A stretch of 64,000 nucleotides of DNA from Niastella sp. GTDB lineage: Bacteria > Bacteroidota > Bacteroidia > Chitinophagales > Chitinophagaceae. Under the pieces are notes generated by a model. It ran no database searches, had not been told where the DNA came from, and worked only from the letters and a program-made list of their open reading frames with translations. The position numbers were made by a program, and so were the translations under genes. The first letter of the stretch is position 1. Each line of letters starts with the position of its first letter. Positions 53,906 to 62,474 of the stretch are shown one piece after another. The DNA lies in assembly GCA_016710595.1 (NCBI GenBank), contig JADJVM010000008.1, positions 248,001-312,000 on the forward strand, read 5' to 3'.

Positions 53906-55333
53906 CTAACATTCACTTAAACTTATCGGAATATTGATGGCCAATCCCCCATCTGAAGTTTCTTTATATTTACTGTTCATATCCAGCGCTGTTTGCCACA
54001 TGGTTTTTATTACCGCATCTAAACTTACTTTAGCAAAATCAGGTGTACTTTGCAAAGCCAGCTGACTGGCAGTAATTGCTTTTATAGCGCCCATGGTATT
54101 TCTTTCTATACAGGGAATTTGTACCAAACCGGCAATAGGGTCGCAAGTAAGACCCAGGTGATGTTCCATGGCAATTTCAGCCGCCATCAATACTTGCCGT
54201 TGTGTACCTCCCAAACATTCAGTAAGCGCTGCAGCCGCCATTGCACTGCTCACACCAATTTCTGCCTGGCAGCCACCCATTGCCGCAGAAATGGTAGCGC
54301 CCTTTTTAAATATACTGCCTATTTCTGAAGCAGTGAGTAAAAAATTAATGATCATCTCCTCATCATTGCCATCACAAAAACAAATATAATATTGAAGCAC
54401 AGCCGGGATAACACCTGCTGCTCCATTGGTGGGTGCTGTTACTACCCTGCCGAATGAAGCATTCTCTTCATTTACTGCAAGGGCGAAACAACTTACCCAG
54501 TCTAAAATATAATTAAAACCACTGCCTCCGTTTTTTATGGCATATGTCCATTCATCATAGTTAATACATTCTTTGCCTCCTAATAATCTTTTATTAAGGT
54601 CATAAGCCCTGCGTTTTACATCGAGACCCCCGGGTAAAATCCCTTGTGCATAACAACCCCGGTACATACAACTTTTCATTACATTCCATATTTCCAGCAC
54701 ACCCATTTTAGTTTCAGATTCACTTCTCCAGGTGTTTTCATTTTCCATTACTATTTCATGGATGCTTAATCCGGTGCTGCGGGCCCAATGCAATAATTCA
54801 TCAGCGGTATTAATTGGAAATGGAAGGTTTACCTGTTGTGCGTCTGTGCCTGTATCAGCTTCTTTAATAACAAAACCTCCTCCAATGGAATAATAGGTTT
54901 CCGCAAAATTTTCATTGTTACGGAGTGTGACTAAAAAAGTAAGCGCATTGGGATGATAAGGCAAAGATTCTGCTACCAGGAACTCAATATCTTCAATGGG
55001 ATTAAACTCAATTTCGTGCCGCCCCGCCAATACCAATTTATTCATGGCTTTTATGTCAGCTATTTTTGGATTGATATTATCAACATCAAAAGTTACGGGG
55101 TCATCACCGCTTAGGCCCAGTTGAATAGCAATATCGGTACCATGTCCATGGCCCGTTTTTGCCAATGAACCGTATAATAAAACTTGCAAAGCAATTACTT
55201 GTTGTAAAATATTTTTCTCAATCAGCTTTGCCGTAAATGCCTGTGCTGCCCGCCAGGGCCCAAGCGTGTGGCTGCTACTGGGGCCTACCCCAATCTTAAA
55301 CATATCAAATACAGAAATAGCTTCGTGGTTCAT
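53906..55333 (-). CDS. sdaA: L-serine ammonia-lyase (iron-sulfur type)
   Basis: Deaminates L-serine to pyruvate and ammonia. 475 residues combining the alpha and beta parts of the [4Fe-4S] serine dehydratase in one chain. FKIGVGPSSSHTLGPWRAA near the start, GGCQAEIGVSSAMAAAALTE, and CDPIAGLVQIPCIERN, with two of the cluster cysteines, are intact. Single start at ATG 55333. The pyruvate it makes can feed the PDH complex. Confidence 0.95.
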   Translation of the reverse strand: MNHEAISVFDMFKIGVGPSSSHTLGPWRAAQAFTAKLIEKNILQQVIALQVLLYGSLAKTGHGHGTDIAIQLGLSGDDPVTFDVDNINPKIADIKAMNKLVLAGRHEIEFNPIEDIEFLVAESLPYHPNALTFLVTLRNNENFAETYYSIGGGFVIKEADTGTDAQQVNLPFPINTADELLHWARSTGLSIHEIVMENENTWRSESETKMGVLEIWNVMKSCMYRGCYAQGILPGGLDVKRRAYDLNKRLLGGKECINYDEWTYAIKNGGSGFNYILDWVSCFALAVNEENASFGRVVTAPTNGAAGVIPAVLQYYICFCDGNDEEMIINFLLTASEIGSIFKKGATISAAMGGCQAEIGVSSAMAAAALTECLGGTQRQVLMAAEIAMEHHLGLTCDPIAGLVQIPCIERNTMGAIKAITASQLALQSTPDFAKVSLDAVIKTMWQTALDMNSKYKETSDGGLAINIPISLSEC

Positions 55334-55396
55334 GGGGATAATGCATAAAATTTACATTAAAGTTACATGCAATTCTCTGTATTCGGTTAATGCGTT

Positions 55397-55882
55397 TTAG
55401 CCTACAGATAATAATTCAATTTCAAAACGCAGGTAAGAATTTGGTGGAATCGCCGGGTTTTGATTGTTGGAACCATAAGCTAATGATGGCGGAATATATA
55501 AAGTAATGCTTCCTCCTGGTTTTATAACTGGCAATACTTTTTGCCAACCCACAATCAATGCCCCGAGTTGATTTGTATATGGATACCCATCCAAACTTTC
55601 ATCTACCAGTGTGCCATTGCTTAACAGGTAAAGTTTATAATTTACCGTGATGGGTGAACAAATATTGGGCGTTTTACCCGATCCCTGTGCATGAATTACA
55701 TAAAATACTCCACTTGCATCCTGGGTTGCGTTAATGCTATTCGCTTGCATGTATGCGCTTAAATATGCAATTTCAGATGCTGTTGCCACCAGTGGTGAGT
55801 TATCATATTTACAACTTGCAGAATCTTTTTCGCAGGAAGAGAATAAACCTATCATTAAAATAAATAAAAGAAAATACTTCAT
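55397..55882 (-). CDS. FKBP-type peptidyl-prolyl isomerase lipoprotein
   Basis: From ATG 55882, 161 residues: signal and lipobox MKYFLLFILMIGLFSSC (C17), spacer, then one FKBP domain (about 65-161: VNYKLYLLSNGTLVDES, VGWQKVLPVIKPGGSITLYIPPSLAYG, IPPNSYLRFEIELLSV). Speeds proline isomerisation of proteins outside the cytoplasm. The frame is open 17 codons further upstream, which I discard because the lipobox fits the ATG chosen. Common in this phylum. Confidence 0.9.
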   Translation of the reverse strand: MKYFLLFILMIGLFSSCEKDSASCKYDNSPLVATASEIAYLSAYMQANSINATQDASGVFYVIHAQGSGKTPNICSPITVNYKLYLLSNGTLVDESLDGYPYTNQLGALIVGWQKVLPVIKPGGSITLYIPPSLAYGSNNQNPAIPPNSYLRFEIELLSVG

Positions 55883-55907
55883 ATAGTTTGTGTATAATTT
55901 TAGAAAA

Positions 55908-56252
55908 TTAAGAAATCGTTTGATTCGCTTCATTGCGATTTTTTTTATTTAACAGTTCCCGGTATGCCTGTTCATTCATTTCCCATAAAAAATGCATCCT
56001 AAAATAAGCAATAAAAATAATGATGATAATAACCGCCACAATAGTAGCGCCCATACTACTGGCTGCCGCTGAAGATACTTTTGCATACCAATCGGGTATA
56101 AAAAAATAAACAACTGCAATAAGCAGTAAAATGGGTAAACTAAAAAGCATGGCCATAGGTAACCCCCTTACTAATTTGCTGCCGACGGTTTTAAATGGTA
56201 ACCTGTTGGCTTCCCAATAAGCCAAAAATTGTTTTTCCTCCTGAGTAAGCAT
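55908..56252 (-). CDS. Small two-helix membrane protein of unknown function
   Basis: From ATG 56252, 114 residues: a polar N-terminus (MLTQEEKQFLAYWEANR), two membrane helices (about 30-50 and 65-84), and a charged C-terminal tail ending KKNRNEANQTIS. I do not recognise the family. A consensus -7 element lies 3 nt before the ATG, supporting this start over a TTG at 56258. FKBP follows on the same strand, 25 nt after its stop. Confidence 0.65.
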   Translation of the reverse strand: MLTQEEKQFLAYWEANRLPFKTVGSKLVRGLPMAMLFSLPILLLIAVVYFFIPDWYAKVSSAAASSMGATIVAVIIIIIFIAYFRMHFLWEMNEQAYRELLNKKNRNEANQTIS

Positions 56253-56255
56253 ATA

Positions 56256-56263
56256 CAAAATTA
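56256..56263 (-). promoter_or_regulatory. -7 promoter element (TAATTTTG) abutting the small membrane protein gene
   Basis: Consensus octamer on the minus strand, 3 nt before ATG 56252. Confidence 0.5.
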
Positions 56264-56304
56264 AGGAATTGTGCCGTTTACTTGGCTATGTTCCTAAAAG
56301 CATG

Positions 56305-56312
56305 TAGGTTTG
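56305..56312 (+). promoter_or_regulatory. -7 promoter element (TAGGTTTG) for the HU/SPOR-like gene
   Basis: Consensus octamer, 19 nt before ATG 56332. Divergent from the promoter at 56256-56263, the two being 41 bp apart. Confidence 0.5.
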
Positions 56313-56331
56313 TTTACCCCAAATTCACTAC

Positions 56332-57225
56332 ATGAAAGTTGAACAACTCCTGGTCCAATATTTATATCAATCAAAATCTGTAAGCCTGGTAAATATTGGC
56401 CTATTCAGCATTTCGCCTGAAATATCTATTATTCCTGAAAGCGATAAAAACCAGGTATTGCCGCCCGATGCAATAAAATTTGAATATGATGGTAACGCTC
56501 CTATTGATGAAGGGTTGATAGATTATATTGTACAACAAACCCGTAAAATAAAGCCCCTGGCTACATCTGATCTGGAAAGTTATTCAATACTTTCAAGGCA
56601 ATTTCTCAATATTGGAAAACCGCTCATCATTGAAGGGCTGGGTAGCCTTCAAAAAAGCCAGGAAGGTAAATATATATTTACCCAGGGAACTTATGCCAAT
56701 GCCCGGCTTGAATTGCCCAAACATAACTTTACAGAAAAAATTAGTGATGAGGTTGATTTTTCATCTCCTGTAAAAGACAAAAGAAGTACCGGCAAAGGAG
56801 CCATTATAACGGTGGTTATTCTATTAATTGCTGGCGCTGCCGCTTTGGGTTATTATTTGTATAAGCAAAACAAAGTGATGAAACCACTTGATGTTTCTAC
56901 CGTACAGCAAGCTGATACAAGTGAAAATAATGTAGATACCAGTATGCTCTTGCATACTGATAGCCTTGCCCTGGAGGATAGCATTTCCAAAAATATGCAC
57001 CCGGCTTACACCTTTAAGGTAATTATTAAAGAATATAATAATCTGCAGGAAGCCGATAAATATAATAAGCGATACAGTTCATTTGGACATAACATATTAC
57101 AAGACCAGGTAGATTCTACTCATTTTACCCTGGCCATTCCTTTTAATACAGCACTGAATGATACTTTAAAAGCAAAAGATTCATTAAGCCGGTTGTTTGG
57201 AGTAAAAGCAAAAGTATCTTATTAA
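56332..57225 (+). CDS. HU-CCDC81-like / SPOR-like membrane protein
   Basis: 297 residues. The N-terminal part (about 1-135) has two repeats of the HU-CCDC81-type fold seen in Bacteroidota (LVQYLYQSKSVSLVNIGLFSI; FLNIGKPLIIEGLGSLQKS), followed by one membrane helix (about 160-178), a spacer rich in D, S and T, and a C-terminal SPOR-like domain (about 222-297, YTFKVIIKEYNNLQEADKYNKRY). SPOR domains bind denuded glycan strands at the septum, so a role in cell division is plausible. HU-like folds here are on the cytoplasmic side. Starts the operon with yhhN and cbpA. Confidence 0.75.
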   Translation: MKVEQLLVQYLYQSKSVSLVNIGLFSISPEISIIPESDKNQVLPPDAIKFEYDGNAPIDEGLIDYIVQQTRKIKPLATSDLESYSILSRQFLNIGKPLIIEGLGSLQKSQEGKYIFTQGTYANARLELPKHNFTEKISDEVDFSSPVKDKRSTGKGAIITVVILLIAGAAALGYYLYKQNKVMKPLDVSTVQQADTSENNVDTSMLLHTDSLALEDSISKNMHPAYTFKVIIKEYNNLQEADKYNKRYSSFGHNILQDQVDSTHFTLAIPFNTALNDTLKAKDSLSRLFGVKAKVSY

Positions 57226-57234
57226 TAATATGCC

Positions 57235-57924
57235 ATGAACAAGTCAAATGGTTTCAATATCATTTTATTGTTTTGGATTGTTGCTACCGTACAGCTTGTA
57301 TCCATATTACTTAATTTTAAAGCGGGTATCCAGTTTAGCAAACCCTTGCTACTTCCCATTTTGCTGCTTCCGGTCATCATCAACCCAAGTGTTCATGCAA
57401 CAAGAAAAAAAATTATCATATTAGCTTTGTTATTTTCCTGGGTGGGCGATATCTTCCTTATGTTTCCGGCTAACGGTTACTTTATACCAGGGTTAGTAAG
57501 TTTTTTATTAGCACACATTTTTTACATCATTTATTTCTTTTGCATAAAACCTAAATCTACTCCCCTACCAAAGCAAAGCCCTGTTATTATAACAGCAATA
57601 TTAGCGTATGCAGCTATTTTACTTTTTATCCTTTTCCCGCATCTCGGTGTGCTAAAAATACCGGTATTGCTTTATACCCTTGTTATTTGTTCTATGCTGT
57701 TAGCTGCAATTTATTTTTCAGCATTTACCCGCCAGGGAGCCGGTCGTTTATTTATTATGGGAGCTTTATTTTTTGTGTGTTCTGATTCGCTCCTTGCAAT
57801 CAATAAATTTTATCAGCCATTTACTGGTGCAGCATTTACCATTATGCTTACCTATTGTATAGCACAGTTTTTGATTGTAAAAGCATATATGGTTAACGAT
57901 ATTCGGAGTAAGCTCATTACATAA
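57235..57924 (+). CDS. YhhN/TMEM86-family membrane protein (putative lysoplasmalogenase)
   Basis: 229 residues, about eight membrane helices, with the family motifs FSWVGDIFLMF (about 74-84) and a later D in FFVCSDSLLAINKF. The family includes lysoplasmalogenases that cleave vinyl-ether lysophospholipids; the bacterial function is less clear. It is 9 nt after the HU/SPOR-like gene and 18 nt before cbpA. Confidence 0.85.
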   Translation: MNKSNGFNIILLFWIVATVQLVSILLNFKAGIQFSKPLLLPILLLPVIINPSVHATRKKIIILALLFSWVGDIFLMFPANGYFIPGLVSFLLAHIFYIIYFFCIKPKSTPLPKQSPVIITAILAYAAILLFILFPHLGVLKIPVLLYTLVICSMLLAAIYFSAFTRQGAGRLFIMGALFFVCSDSLLAINKFYQPFTGAAFTIMLTYCIAQFLIVKAYMVNDIRSKLIT

Positions 57925-57942
57925 AAGAAATTTACAGGTATT

Positions 57943-58839
57943 ATGGATTATATTGATTATTACAAAGCGTTGGGTGTAGATAAAAAAGCTAGCGAAGCAG
58001 AAATTAAAAAAGCATATCGTAAGCTGGCCCGAAAATATCACCCGGATGTAAATCCCGATAACCCGGCAGCGCATAAAAAATTCCAGGAAATAAATGAAGC
58101 CAATGAAGTATTAAGCGATCCTGAAAAAAGAAAAAAATACGATAAGTATGGCAAGGATTGGCAACACGGCGAAGCTTATGAAAAAGCCCGGCAGCAACAG
58201 CAATACACAAGTGGTGGGCAAAGTCGTTATGGCCAATATGATTTTGGAGGCGACTTTGAAGGCGGCAATTTCTCTGACTTTTTTTCTTCGATGTTTGGCG
58301 GAGGGGGCGAAAGCCGTAACCGTAGCCGTTTTCGTGGGCAGGATGTACAGGCTGAACTAAAATTAAATTTATCGCAGGTATTTACTACCCACAAACAAAC
58401 TTTTACCATCCATGGTAAAAATATCCGTATTACTGTTCCTGCCGGTATAGAAAATGGTCAACAAATAAAATTAAAAGGGTATGGTAGCCCAGGTACCAAT
58501 GGCGGCCCGGCCGGCGATTTATTCATCAACTTTTCAATACACAACGATACTCAATATAAAAGAATGGGAAATGATTTACACTTAACCCGGGAAATTGATC
58601 TATATACCGCAGTACTGGGAGGCGATATTACCATTGATACCCTGCATGGTAAAGTAAAACTTAAAATTGCAGCAGGTACACAGAATAACAGTAAGACCCG
58701 GTTAAAAGGAAAAGGATTCCCTGTTTATAAATCAGAAAACAATTTTGGCGACCTGTATATTACTTACCAGGTAAAATTACCTACACAACTCACCGAAAAG
58801 CAAAAAGAATTATTTACACAATTATCTAAACTATCCTGA
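57943..58839 (+). CDS. cbpA: CbpA-type DnaJ co-chaperone
   Basis: 298 residues: J domain (1-70) with HPD (33-35), a glycine-rich linker (about 85-125, GGDFEGGNFSDFFSSMFGGGG), and two C-terminal beta domains for client binding (about 128-298), with no zinc-finger cysteines. This is the CbpA rather than the DnaJ layout. Stimulates DnaK on unfolded protein. The gene for the modulator CbpM follows 1 nt after its stop, which supports the assignment. Confidence 0.93.
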   Translation: MDYIDYYKALGVDKKASEAEIKKAYRKLARKYHPDVNPDNPAAHKKFQEINEANEVLSDPEKRKKYDKYGKDWQHGEAYEKARQQQQYTSGGQSRYGQYDFGGDFEGGNFSDFFSSMFGGGGESRNRSRFRGQDVQAELKLNLSQVFTTHKQTFTIHGKNIRITVPAGIENGQQIKLKGYGSPGTNGGPAGDLFINFSIHNDTQYKRMGNDLHLTREIDLYTAVLGGDITIDTLHGKVKLKIAAGTQNNSKTRLKGKGFPVYKSENNFGDLYITYQVKLPTQLTEKQKELFTQLSKLS

Positions 58840-58840
58840 T

Positions 58841-59131
58841 ATGGCAATGCTAAAAATGATAACCGTAAAACAATTTTGTACTTATCACCAGGTAGATCCT
58901 TCATTTATTGATGCCTTACATCATAATGGAATTATAGAACTAATTGCTGAAAAACGAACCAGGTATATCCCCATGAACCAGGTAAGCCGACTGGAACAAG
59001 CAGTAAGAATGCACCTGGACCTGGAGCTGAATGTAAATGGTATAGATACTATCCTTCATTTACTAAACCGGCTTCAACAAAAGGAAGAAGAACTAAGAAA
59101 GTTGAAAAACAGGTTGAATTTTTATGAATAA
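58841..59131 (+). CDS. cbpM: Chaperone modulator CbpM-like
   Basis: 96 residues, a MerR-like winged helix (VKQFCTYHQVDPSFIDALHHNGI) with a C-terminal coiled coil (about 70-95). CbpM binds CbpA and blocks its co-chaperone activity; the one-nucleotide spacing from the cbpA stop (overlapping translation signals) fits a partner. The start may be ATG 58841 or 58847. Tail to tail with the methyltransferase gene, 3 bp apart. Confidence 0.88.
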   Translation: MAMLKMITVKQFCTYHQVDPSFIDALHHNGIIELIAEKRTRYIPMNQVSRLEQAVRMHLDLELNVNGIDTILHLLNRLQQKEEELRKLKNRLNFYE

Positions 59132-59134
59132 GTT

Positions 59135-59932
59135 TTACAGTGTTTTTTTTTCTGCTGCTAAAGCATAAACCAAAGGAATTTTATTTGCCCATTTAGCTAT
59201 CCGGTATTTTCTTTTTTCAAATTCTTCCATGCCTGAAAGGCAATCATAAGGCGAATAGTTGTACTCATTACACTGGCAAAGTTGTAAACCCTGTGAGAGC
59301 AATGCTTGTATCACTTCAGCCAAACCATGGTTCCAGGTAATGGTATTCGTTGCTATCGCATCTTCTTTTGCAGCATAAGTGCCCGTTAAATTTTCTTCAA
59401 TGGGTTCCCCATTAAAATAGGAATACGTAATATCAGTAAAATCATTATCGTACATCCATACGACAGGATGAAATTCAGCAAAAATAAAACGGCCACCTGG
59501 TTTTAAATAATGGGTAACCAGCATTGCCCATTTATTGATATCAGGAAACCAACCGATGGTTCCATAACTGCTAAAAACAATATCAAATTGTTCAAAAAGC
59601 TGATCGGGCAAATCAAAAATATCAGCACAAATAAATTTAGTATCTACCTGCATGGAACTTGAAAGTTCTTTTGCTTTTGTAATAGCCACATCAGAAAAAT
59701 CTACTCCTGTAACTTTTGCCCCCATCCTGCTCAGCGAAATAGAATCTTGCCCAAAATGACATTGAAGATGTAAAATTGATTTTCCTTTTACATCACCCAG
59801 TAAATCCAATTCAATTTTATTGAGCGAATTTTTACCGGCTAAAAAAGAAGGCATATCATAAAAATCAGAAGCCACATGCAGTGGCACTTTTTTATTCCAG
59901 GCTGTTTTATTGATGTCACTAAAGTTTTTCAT
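59135..59932 (-). CDS. Class I SAM-dependent methyltransferase
   Basis: 265 residues, SAM motif SILHLQCHFGQDSISL (54-69) and GVDFSDVAITKAK (75-87), then IVFSSYGTIGWFPD and the later catalytic-fold strands. The acceptor is not evident; related small-molecule methyltransferases are common. Placed on its own between convergent cbpM and the SMR gene. An AAATTTTG lies 3 nt before the ATG, a near-consensus -7. Confidence 0.82.
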   Translation of the reverse strand: MKNFSDINKTAWNKKVPLHVASDFYDMPSFLAGKNSLNKIELDLLGDVKGKSILHLQCHFGQDSISLSRMGAKVTGVDFSDVAITKAKELSSSMQVDTKFICADIFDLPDQLFEQFDIVFSSYGTIGWFPDINKWAMLVTHYLKPGGRFIFAEFHPVVWMYDNDFTDITYSYFNGEPIEENLTGTYAAKEDAIATNTITWNHGLAEVIQALLSQGLQLCQCNEYNYSPYDCLSGMEEFEKRKYRIAKWANKIPLVYALAAEKKTL

Positions 59933-59950
59933 ATCAAAATTTTGTTAGGG

Positions 59951-60280
59951 TCAGGAGGCAGATACAAATTTTAATCCTGCAATAGAAATGATGAGTGTAG
60001 ATATAAAAAACAATCTCCAAAAACTGGCAGGTTCATTAAAAAATAAAATACCACACAGCACAATACCTACTGCCCCAATGCCCGTCCATACGGCGTAAGC
60101 GGTTCCTAAAGGCAATGTTTGGGTTGCTTTTATCAATAAGACCATACTCAATGCCAGGCAACATATAAACCCGGCATACCAGGCAATGGCCGCCTGGCCA
60201 GAAGCTTCTTTGGCTTTGCCGAGGCAAAACGCAAAACCGGTTTCAAATAACCCGGCAATAATAAGGATCGTCCAGTTCAT
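59951..60280 (-). CDS. SMR-family transporter, SugE/Gdx-like
   Basis: 109 residues with four helices; the N-terminal LIIAGLFETGFAFCLGKA carries the membrane glutamate E13 that binds the cation, and the surrounding sequence leans to the SugE/Gdx subtype, which exports guanidinium, rather than EmrE. No guanidine riboswitch is visible, and the gene follows the LysE-family gene by 12 nt, so the two are cotranscribed. Confidence 0.85.
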   Translation of the reverse strand: MNWTILIIAGLFETGFAFCLGKAKEASGQAAIAWYAGFICCLALSMVLLIKATQTLPLGTAYAVWTGIGAVGIVLCGILFFNEPASFWRLFFISTLIISIAGLKFVSAS

Positions 60281-60292
60281 TCAATTTATATT

Positions 60293-60994
60293 TTAAGGCA
60301 TTAAAGGCGGGTGTAATTTGTCCATGTCTTCCTGTTTTATATCTTCCATTTTTTTTACGGCATCATCTTTTTTTATGATGCGCCATAATTGAATAAGTGC
60401 TGTAATGGTAAATATACCTCCGATGATCCAGTTTAGGTATTGCTCACTGTTATTGATTCTTTGTACCATCCACTTACCGCCAAAAATAAAAACACAATTG
60501 CCCAGTAAAGTACCAATTCCGATACCAATAATATAGCTGTTATACTGGCTCTTTACCGGTTGCAATACTTTTTTAGTAAACAGTACCGTACTCCATCCAA
60601 ACCAAAATGGGATTTGTACCGGGTTTATGGCACACATAAAAGCGCCCAATAAAAAACGGTGCATATTATTATTCAGGATCACATTTTTGGCAGTGCCACC
60701 ATGCCTGGTAGCAGCAATAAAACTACCGATAGCAAGAGCCAGGATAATGCCCAAAGTGATCCATTCCATGATCTTCATTAAGCGCACCTGCTTACGTACC
60801 CAATCTATACCCACCAGTGAAATGCGTACATAAATCATTTCAACAAGTAGCGAACCCAATGAGAATTCTATGGCATGACGTACACTTTCCTGGATACCGA
60901 TTTGCATGGCTGCCACATTTAAAGTACCCAATGGCAAAGAACCCAGGAAGCTGATGAGTAAGCCCCAAAAAAAGATGCGGACAATATTCGGCAT
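60293..60994 (-). CDS. LysE-family translocator
   Basis: 233 residues with about six membrane segments; the N-terminal GLLISFLGSLPLGTLNVAAMQIG is the LysE/RhtB signature. Exports amino acids or small metabolites; the substrate is open. Promoter consensus (TATCTTTG) lies 4 nt before the ATG, so the mRNA may be leaderless. First gene of a two-gene operon with the SMR transporter. Confidence 0.82.
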   Translation of the reverse strand: MPNIVRIFFWGLLISFLGSLPLGTLNVAAMQIGIQESVRHAIEFSLGSLLVEMIYVRISLVGIDWVRKQVRLMKIMEWITLGIILALAIGSFIAATRHGGTAKNVILNNNMHRFLLGAFMCAINPVQIPFWFGWSTVLFTKKVLQPVKSQYNSYIIGIGIGTLLGNCVFIFGGKWMVQRINNSEQYLNWIIGGIFTITALIQLWRIIKKDDAVKKMEDIKQEDMDKLHPPLMP

Positions 60995-60998
60995 CCCT

Positions 60999-61006
60999 CA
61001 AAGATA
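60999..61006 (-). promoter_or_regulatory. -7 promoter element (TATCTTTG) abutting the LysE-family gene
   Basis: Perfect TAnnTTTG on the minus strand, 4 nt (AGGG) before ATG 60994. Confidence 0.55.
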
Positions 61007-61139
61007 ATAAAGTGAAATATGTGAGCGGCTGTAATTAAAAGAAATTCACTTTACCTGTGCTTAAATATTTTTACAGATGTAATGAAATTTTCTTATATTT
61101 ATTTCCCATATATTACCTAACTAAACAAACTTATTTAAC

Positions 61140-61625
61140 ATGAATTTTCAAACCATGAATAAGCAAAGGAAATTTGTATTGATTTCTGCTGCTGTTGGCA
61201 TCATCTCTATGTTTTTACCCTGGGTTTCTGTATCCATTTTAGGTATGACCCAAAGTACCAATGGGATGCACGATAAAGGCATACTAGTTTTTATTTGTTT
61301 CCTGGCATGTGCTGCGATGGCATACCTTGGCGATCAAAATAAAAATTTAGACAAAACATCCTGGATCATTACACTTATAGCCCCTGTTATTGTACTCCTG
61401 ATGATTATTTGGTTTTACAGCCAAATGTCTAATTCATTTTTGGGCGCTTCCTTTATTGGTTTTGGGGTATATATCGCAGGCATTGCTGCCATCGGAATCC
61501 TGGTATCGGCTTATCTTTTTAGGTCGCCGGATGATAATATAAAAGATAGTTTCAATAAATTAAAAGAAGATATCGAGAAGAAAGTATCCAATACCAATTC
61601 AGGTTCAGAACCTCCAAAAAATTAA
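61140..61625 (+). CDS. Four-helix membrane protein of unknown function
   Basis: 161 residues with four hydrophobic helices (about 10-30, 47-64, 73-94 and 102-126) and a charged tail of about 35 residues ending EPPKN. I do not recognise the family. The start may be ATG 61140 or the in-frame ATG 61155 (MNKQRKF). A strong terminator follows. Confidence 0.65.
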   Translation: MNFQTMNKQRKFVLISAAVGIISMFLPWVSVSILGMTQSTNGMHDKGILVFICFLACAAMAYLGDQNKNLDKTSWIITLIAPVIVLLMIIWFYSQMSNSFLGASFIGFGVYIAGIAAIGILVSAYLFRSPDDNIKDSFNKLKEDIEKKVSNTNSGSEPPKN

Positions 61626-61640
61626 TTCATTATATAGTTA

Positions 61641-61673
61641 TCAAAAACCTACAGATTGCCTGTAGGTTTTTGA
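61641..61673. terminator. Bidirectional terminator
   Basis: TCAAAAACCTACAG (61641-61654) and CTGTAGGTTTTTGA (61660-61673) form a perfect 14-bp stem with a 5-nt loop, between convergent genes. Confidence 0.9.
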
Positions 61674-61702
61674 TGTAATGTATTATTTGAAGAAAAAATT
61701 GA

Positions 61703-62299
61703 TTACCGGCCACAATTCAAATTCGCCAGGTTTTTACTTCCCTCGTCGTAGCAGTCTAATTGTATGATGCAATTATCACCGGTACCTACCCAGGAAATTT
61801 TTATCCATGCCGTTACTTTCTTAGGGATTTTTACCTGGTAAAAATAAAAACCGGCGGCAGGGTTCTTAGAACAATCTTTCAATAATTTATAATCAAACTT
61901 TTTATTGGCAAATAAACTGTCAATTGTTTTTTTGGTCTGTAAACCCGCATTGGCGGCGCTGGTAATCGTAAAATTAGTAAAGCCCATCCGGGGACCACGT
62001 AACATAATTTTCCAGGCCATTGGCTTATTCTGAGTCATAAATGTTTTTCCATTGATCGCAATATTTGCTTTACCATTCCTGTAAAAGTTAATATTGATAT
62101 CATCACTCATATTGATGCCACTCGTTTCCCATTTTACCGGGTATTTCGATGGCGTGCTTACCGCCCAATCACCAATCATTGAATACTCGCTGGTATCCTG
62201 GATGAGCAGTTTCATAAGATCGAACAATTCAACTTTTTTTGTTTGGGCAAATCCCACACTGGTTATGAGTAAAAATGCCACTACGTGTAAAACCTTCAT
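61703..62299 (-). CDS. Secreted protein of unknown function
   Basis: 198 residues with a Sec signal (1-18, VGFA|QT). The mature part is beta-rich and has four cysteines (in DCSKN, DNCII, LDCYDE and LNCGR), which could form disulfides. No family recognised. The ATG is preceded directly by ATCTGT, as in the lipoprotein at 6236 and DUF5686 at 52174. Confidence 0.7.
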   Translation of the reverse strand: MKVLHVVAFLLITSVGFAQTKKVELFDLMKLLIQDTSEYSMIGDWAVSTPSKYPVKWETSGINMSDDININFYRNGKANIAINGKTFMTQNKPMAWKIMLRGPRMGFTNFTITSAANAGLQTKKTIDSLFANKKFDYKLLKDCSKNPAAGFYFYQVKIPKKVTAWIKISWVGTGDNCIIQLDCYDEGSKNLANLNCGR

Positions 62300-62474
62300 A
62301 CAGATAAGTTTTTATTTTATAAATAGTGGCCAGAGCAAGCAAGTATAAATTTAATAATATTATTTTATTCCGGATAAACTTTTTATAGAATGTAAATTGT
62401 GGTGCAAAGATTGTATATTCCTAATTGCCTTAAAAGCAAACAGGTACCTAATTAATACATAAAATAACAACCGG

